Made by a program: the position numbers and the translations under genes
The notes under the pieces: generated by a model
Told to the model about the DNA's origin: nothing
Database searches by the model: none
Seen by the model: only the letters and a program-made list of their open reading frames with translations
DNA from: DASUGM01 sp036274055
GTDB taxonomy: Bacteria; Acidobacteriota; Vicinamibacteria; Vicinamibacterales; SCN-69-37
DNA length: 12,539 nucleotides
Direction of reading: 5' to 3'
Assembly: GCA_036274055.1 (NCBI GenBank)
Contig: DASUGM010000169.1
Location: 1 to 12,539 of the forward strand
In this document: piece after piece, positions 9,541-12,539 of the stretch
Layout of the letters: each line of letters opens with the position of its first letter
Numbering within the stretch: the first letter of the stretch is position 1

Positions 9541-9714
9541 GGGTGATGGGCGATCGGGTGATCGGGCAATGGCAGTGCAGGGACGATCGCGCGATCGTGC
9601 GAAGGACGTACTGAGTCCTGAGCACGGAGCAAGCGAAAGCTCAGCTCAGCCTTCGCCTCTTGCACGATCGCCCCTGCTCTGCCATTGCCCGATCACCCGA
9701 TCGGCGATCGCCGA
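9541..9714. repeat. Long inverted repeat of 8-bp units between dnaK and dnaJ
   Basis: The gap between dnaK (stop 9527) and dnaJ (ATG 9736) is almost filled by one imperfect palindrome. Arms 9551-9589 and 9665-9703 match at 37 of 39 positions, including an exact 25-bp core (9551-9575 against 9679-9703). The left part has an 8-bp period: GGGTGATG, GGCGATCG, GGTGATCG, GGCAATGG at 9541-9572. The loop (9590-9664) holds further shorter self-complementary pieces such as GCGATCGTGCGAAGG and a GAGC/GCTC stem. The transcript would fold into a long rod, which may set the DnaK:DnaJ ratio through termination or RNA processing. Confidence 0.8.
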
Positions 9715-9735
9715 TGACAAGGGCGAGTCGAAGTA

Positions 9736-10815
9736 ATGGATTTCTACAAGTTGCTCGGTCTGAATCGAGCCGCCTCGGTCGATGACGTCGAGCGAGCCTA
9801 TCGGCGTCTGGCCCGCCGGTATCATCCCGGCATCAATCCGGGGGATCGCGTCGCCGAGGACATGTATCGGCAGATCCAGGAAGCGTACGAAGTACTGGCC
9901 GACACGCAGCGGCGGCAGGCGTACGACAACGGCGGCGTGCGGCCGGCCGTGGCGCAGGTCGCAGCGACGGTGTCGTTCGAGGGGTTTGATTTTTCCGCGC
10001 CGGCGGAAGGACGGTTGGCGGCGACGTTTTCCGAGTTGTTCGCCGACGTGTTCCAGGACGCCGCGCGTGAGGCGATCACGCCGTCGCGCGGCGCCGATCT
10101 TGCCGTCAACGCGCAGGTGTCGTTTCTGGACGCCGCGCTCGGCGGCAGCACGGCGTTATCGATCACGCGGCTCGATCGGTGCCCGTCCTGTCTGGGCGAC
10201 GGCCGGGTCTCGCGATCGCCGGTGGTCTGTCCGGCGTGCGGGGGCCAGGGCTCGCGGCGCTGGGCGCGCGGCCACATGGTGTTCACCGGCGTCTGCGAAA
10301 CCTGCGACGGCGAGGGCCACCTGACCGCGCAGCCGTGCCGCATCTGCGGCGCGTCCGGCGTCGCGCCACGGCACGAGGTCGTGACCGTTGGGATTCCGGC
10401 AGGGATCGAGTCCGGCGCGCGAATCGCCATGCCAGGCCACGGTCACGCCGGCGCGCGTGGTGGGCAGGCGGGCGATCTCTACATCACCGTGGAAGTCACG
10501 CCCCATCCGCATTTTTCTCGGCAGGGACGCGACCTCCACGTCACCCTGCCGGTCGCCGTGCACGAGGCGGCGCTGGGCGCCAAAGTCGACGTGCCGACGC
10601 TGGGCGACCGGGTCAAACTGAAGATTCCGCCGGGCACCGGGTCCGGCGCCCGACTGCGCGTGCCGGCGCGCGGGTTGCCGGGCGATCCCGCCGGAGACTT
10701 GGTGGTCGACGTGCAGATCGTGCTGCCGCCGATCAAAGACGAGCGATCCAGGGAGCTGCTGCGCGAGTTCGGGCAGCTCAACACGGTGGACGTGAGAAAG
10801 CATCTGTTTGAGTAG
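9736..10815 (+). CDS. dnaJ: DnaJ-type co-chaperone (zinc-finger), HPD motif altered to HPG
   Basis: DnaJ delivers substrates to DnaK and stimulates its ATPase. The 359 residues comprise a J domain (about 1-66), a linker (67-120), a DnaJ C-terminal domain interrupted by the zinc module, and the final beta domain. The zinc module has four motifs: CPSCLGDG (149), CPACGGQG (165), CETCDGEG (187) and CRICGASG (201). Two features depart from the family. The invariant HPD of the J domain reads H30-P31-G32 (RRYHPGINPGD). The linker lacks the Gly/Phe-rich stretch and has only FEGFDFSAP. Position directly after dnaK and the intact zinc module argue for a working DnaJ, but DnaK stimulation may differ. 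ATG 9736 follows the hairpin region with only a weak Shine-Dalgarno (AAGGG, 9719-9723, 12 bases away). Confidence 0.92.
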   Translation: MDFYKLLGLNRAASVDDVERAYRRLARRYHPGINPGDRVAEDMYRQIQEAYEVLADTQRRQAYDNGGVRPAVAQVAATVSFEGFDFSAPAEGRLAATFSELFADVFQDAAREAITPSRGADLAVNAQVSFLDAALGGSTALSITRLDRCPSCLGDGRVSRSPVVCPACGGQGSRRWARGHMVFTGVCETCDGEGHLTAQPCRICGASGVAPRHEVVTVGIPAGIESGARIAMPGHGHAGARGGQAGDLYITVEVTPHPHFSRQGRDLHVTLPVAVHEAALGAKVDVPTLGDRVKLKIPPGTGSGARLRVPARGLPGDPAGDLVVDVQIVLPPIKDERSRELLREFGQLNTVDVRKHLFE

Positions 10816-10876
10816 GCTCACGGCTCACGGCTGAAGGCTCGGAGACACCGAGCCCTGAGCCCCGAGCCGTGAGCCT
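10814..10876 (+). repeat. Heptamer-repeat hairpin filling the dnaJ-hspR gap
   Basis: The left arm 10814-10842 consists of AGGCTCA, CGGCTCA, CGGCTGA and AGGCTCG plus one G. The loop is AGACA (10843-10847). The right arm 10848-10876 is the inverted array. Twenty-five of 29 positions pair. The left arm begins inside the dnaJ TAG (10813-10815), and the right arm ends at the base before the hspR Shine-Dalgarno. It is the same NGGCTCA family as at 7353-7509 and 12398-12425. No U-tract follows, so it does not look like a plain intrinsic terminator. Confidence 0.85.
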
Positions 10877-10882
10877 GGGGAG
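10877..10882 (+). promoter_or_regulatory. Shine-Dalgarno of hspR, flush with the hairpin
   Basis: GGGGAG lies six bases before the hspR GTG (10889). It begins at the first base after the closing stem of the 10814-10876 hairpin. The strong match and good spacing fix GTG 10889 as the hspR start. Confidence 0.75.
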
Positions 10883-10888
10883 TTCTAA

Positions 10889-11291
<403 letters not shown>

Positions 11292-11293
<2 letters not shown>

Positions 11294-11516
11294 GGGCATT
11301 GCCGAATTGGATTGGCCTATTGATCGATTGCCCGATTCAATGACCGATTGACGCATTGCCGGATTGACGCTTCGCGATTGGTCGATTGGCCAATCGAAAG
11401 GATTGCGTCCCAATCCAATTCGGCAACGCTCTTCAATTGGTCATTGAATCGGGCAATCGATCATTGCGCCAATCCAATCCGGCAATGCCCTCGATAAGGC
11501 AATCCGGCAATTGCCG
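11292..11516. repeat. 200-bp imperfect palindrome of ~8-bp ATTG-type units
   Basis: Arms of about 100 bp (11292-11389 and 11390-11492) meet at the perfect 14-bp palindrome 11383-11396. They include an exact 25-bp inverted match (11321-11345 against 11439-11463), and the outer 54 positions agree at 50. Much of the left arm has an 8-bp period: ATTGATCG, ATTGCCCG, ATTCAATG, ACCGATTG, ACGCATTG, CCGGATTG (11319-11366). A further 12-bp palindrome, CGGCAATTGCCG, lies at 11505-11516. The left arm begins inside the hspR TGA. The base composition is visibly more A/T-rich than the flanking genes. No coding sequence is seen here. Confidence 0.85.
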
Positions 11517-11519
11517 AAG

Positions 11520-11528
11520 TGTTATTCT
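11520..11528 (+). promoter_or_regulatory. Possible extended -10 promoter giving a leaderless mRNA
   Basis: TG-T-TATTCT is an extended -10 element: the TG dinucleotide, one spacer base and a 4/6 match to TATAAT. Its last base is seven positions before GTG 11535, the preferred start of the ATPase gene. Transcription would begin at or next to the start codon, which would explain why no Shine-Dalgarno is visible. No convincing -35 box lies upstream, as is common for extended -10 promoters. Confidence 0.4.
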
Positions 11529-11534
11529 CTGTCC

Positions 11535-12398
11535 GTGTCCGACTGCCCGATCTGTGAAGGCACGCACTGGCGTCGCGTGGAACGCGACGGCGTCACGCGC
11601 GTCGAGCGCTGCGTGTGCTGGCAGGACACCCACACCGCGCGGCTGCTGACCGAAGCGCGGGTGCCGCCGCGCTACGCCAGGTGCGACCTCGGCAACTTCC
11701 TGCTCTACGACAACGAGAAGCTCGTCGCCGCCATCGGCCACGCGCAAAAATTTGCCGAAAGTTTTCCGGCCGTGCAGAAAGGCTTGTGCCTGATCGGCCC
11801 GCCGGGCATCGGCAAGACGCACATCGCCGTCGCCGTGCTGCGCCAGGTGATTCGCGAGAAGCAGGTCCGCGGCCTGTTCTACGACGTCCGCGATCTGCTG
11901 AAGATGATCCGCTCGACCTACAATCCGGTGGTCCGCACGGCGGAGATGGACATCCTCCGCCCGGTGATGGACGCCGAGCTCCTCGTGCTCGACGACCTCG
12001 GCGCCGAGAAGCCGTCTGAATGGGTCGAAGAGACGATGAATCTGATCGTCAACACGCGCTACAACGAGCGGCGGCCGACGATTTTCACGACCAACTACAT
12101 CGACGTGCCGGACGAAACCGCGATGGACTCGCTCAAGGTCCGCGTCGGATTCCGGATGCACTCGCGCCTGCACGAGATGTGTGAGTTCCTCGAGTACGAC
12201 GGCGGCGACTACCGCATGCTCCCCGCCAACGGCGGCGCCAGCGACCTGTTCACGATGTGGAAAAAGAAGGGCGGCCGCACGCTTCCCGCGCGCGCCCACG
12301 GGCCGATGCGCGCGCAGATCAGGGATCCCAAGGCGAGGCCGGATCTGAGCGACCCGCGCGACCTCAAGTGGCCCGGCGGCAAAGCGGGACACAAGTAG
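11535..12398 (+). CDS. DnaC/DnaI-like AAA+ ATPase with N-terminal zinc finger
   Basis: Starting at GTG 11535 the product has 287 residues. An N-terminal probable zinc site has C4-x2-C7 (CPIC) and C26-x-C28 (CVC). An AAA+ core of the DnaC/DnaI/IstB type follows. Walker A is GPPGIGKTH with K94, Walker B is LLVLDDLGAE with D153-D154, sensor I is probably in TIFTTNYID, and an arginine-finger-like SRLHEMCEF lies near 215. The tail is basic and Pro-rich. Such proteins load the replicative helicase (DnaC, DnaI) or help transposases (IstB). No transposase is adjacent, so a helicase-loader-like role is more likely but unproven. A TTG at 11511 would add eight residues, but it lies inside the palindromic repeat and lacks a Shine-Dalgarno, so GTG 11535 just before SDCPIC is preferred. 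Confidence 0.85.
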   Translation: MSDCPICEGTHWRRVERDGVTRVERCVCWQDTHTARLLTEARVPPRYARCDLGNFLLYDNEKLVAAIGHAQKFAESFPAVQKGLCLIGPPGIGKTHIAVAVLRQVIREKQVRGLFYDVRDLLKMIRSTYNPVVRTAEMDILRPVMDAELLVLDDLGAEKPSEWVEETMNLIVNTRYNERRPTIFTTNYIDVPDETAMDSLKVRVGFRMHSRLHEMCEFLEYDGGDYRMLPANGGASDLFTMWKKKGGRTLPARAHGPMRAQIRDPKARPDLSDPRDLKWPGGKAGHK

Positions 12399-12425
12399 GG
12401 CTCAGGGCTCACGGCTCAGGGCTCG
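12398..12425 (+). repeat. Four tandem NGGCTCA heptamers after the ATPase gene
   Basis: GGGCTCA, GGGCTCA, CGGCTCA and GGGCTCG run in register from the last base of the TAG stop (12396-12398). They belong to the same family as the arrays at 7353-7509 and 10814-10876. Here I see no matching inverted arm before the hemW start at 12471, so this copy is a simple tandem array, not a hairpin. Confidence 0.8.
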
Positions 12426-12470
12426 GCGAACCCCGCACGGCGCACGTCGCATCGCGCACTGAGCACGTTT

Positions 12471-12539
12471 ATGTTGGGCCTCTACCTCCACATCCCGTTC
12501 TGCCAGGCGATCTGTTCGTACTGCAACTTCAATCGTGGC
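12471..12539 (+). CDS. hemW: HemW-like radical SAM protein, N-terminal fragment
   Basis: Only 23 codons are in the window. They begin with LGLYLHIPFCQAICSYCNF, which contains the radical SAM cluster motif C-x3-C-x2-C in the form typical of HemW (formerly annotated as oxygen-independent coproporphyrinogen oxidase-like HemN), a haem chaperone that delivers haem to respiratory enzymes. HemN proper usually has a longer N-terminal extension before this motif, and the short LYLHIPFC start favours HemW. The ATG at 12471 lacks a strong Shine-Dalgarno. The 3' end lies outside the window. Confidence 0.82.
   Translation, partial: MLGLYLHIPFCQAICSYCNFNRG

Noticed and set aside
9539..9736. A 65-codon plus-strand open frame between dnaK and dnaJ, ending TAATG at the dnaJ start
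   Set aside because: It is entirely made of the inverted repeat arms and loop, has no Shine-Dalgarno and no recognisable protein features. The TAATG junction is probably chance.
11383..11506. ATTG-type repeats as a CRISPR array
   Set aside because: The units are 8 bp, degenerate and contiguous, with no conserved 25-35 bp direct repeats, no spacers and no cas genes.
11535..12398. The ATPase as an IstB transposition helper of an IS21-type element
   Set aside because: There is no IstA-like transposase, terminal inverted repeat or target duplication nearby, and the N-terminal zinc finger with housekeeping neighbours fits a DnaC/DnaI-like protein better.

Overview
The window is a GC-rich (roughly two-thirds G+C by eye), densely coding stretch of bacterial chromosome. 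The double-membrane lipoprotein enzyme Lnt, a FecR/DUF6600-type tryptophan-rich exported protein, and a dnaK-dnaJ-hspR heat-shock cluster together suggest an acidobacterium, most likely of the Vicinamibacteria type. This placement is inferred from gene content and style, not from a marker-gene comparison. I see no phage, integrase, CRISPR array, rRNA or tRNA. The genes themselves are mostly housekeeping.

Layout. (1) Positions 1-2938, plus strand: the end of a SPOR-domain protein, then lnt (apolipoprotein N-acyltransferase), then prfB (release factor 2). lnt and prfB overlap by ATGA, and prfB carries the classic programmed +1 frameshift at an in-frame UGA. (2) Positions 2952-3009: a hairpin that probably terminates the convergent transcripts on both strands. 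(3) Positions 3015-7304, minus strand: a FecR/DUF6600-type exported protein, followed 24 bp later by a class A penicillin-binding protein (PBP1A). (4) Positions 7305-7604: a divergent intergenic region with nested inverted repeats and the dnaK promoter. (5) Positions 7605-12539, plus strand: dnaK, dnaJ, hspR, a DnaC-like zinc-finger ATPase and the first 23 codons of hemW. DnaK and DnaJ form the Hsp70 chaperone pair; HspR is the MerR-family repressor that in other bacteria controls dnaK operons and uses DnaK as co-repressor. grpE is not in the window.

The most unusual material lies between the genes. Most intergenic gaps, and every gap in the dnaK-to-hemW cluster, hold short quasi-tandem repeats, and all but the last are folded into inverted repeats. 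Units of about 7 bp (NGGCTCA) occur before dnaK, between dnaJ and hspR, and after the ATPase gene. Units of 8 bp occur between dnaK and dnaJ and between hspR and the ATPase gene. Units of 8-10 bp occur after prfB. The sequences differ between loci but the architecture is shared, and several arrays begin exactly at the stop codon of the preceding gene. The 63-nt dnaJ-hspR hairpin fills all the space between the dnaJ stop codon and the hspR Shine-Dalgarno. This class of intergenic hairpin is the best candidate here for something undescribed.

Other points worth checking are a DnaJ whose J-domain HPD motif reads HPG and which lacks the Gly/Phe-rich linker, an lnt reading frame whose conserved first helix has no standard start codon, and a probable leaderless promoter for the ATPase gene.
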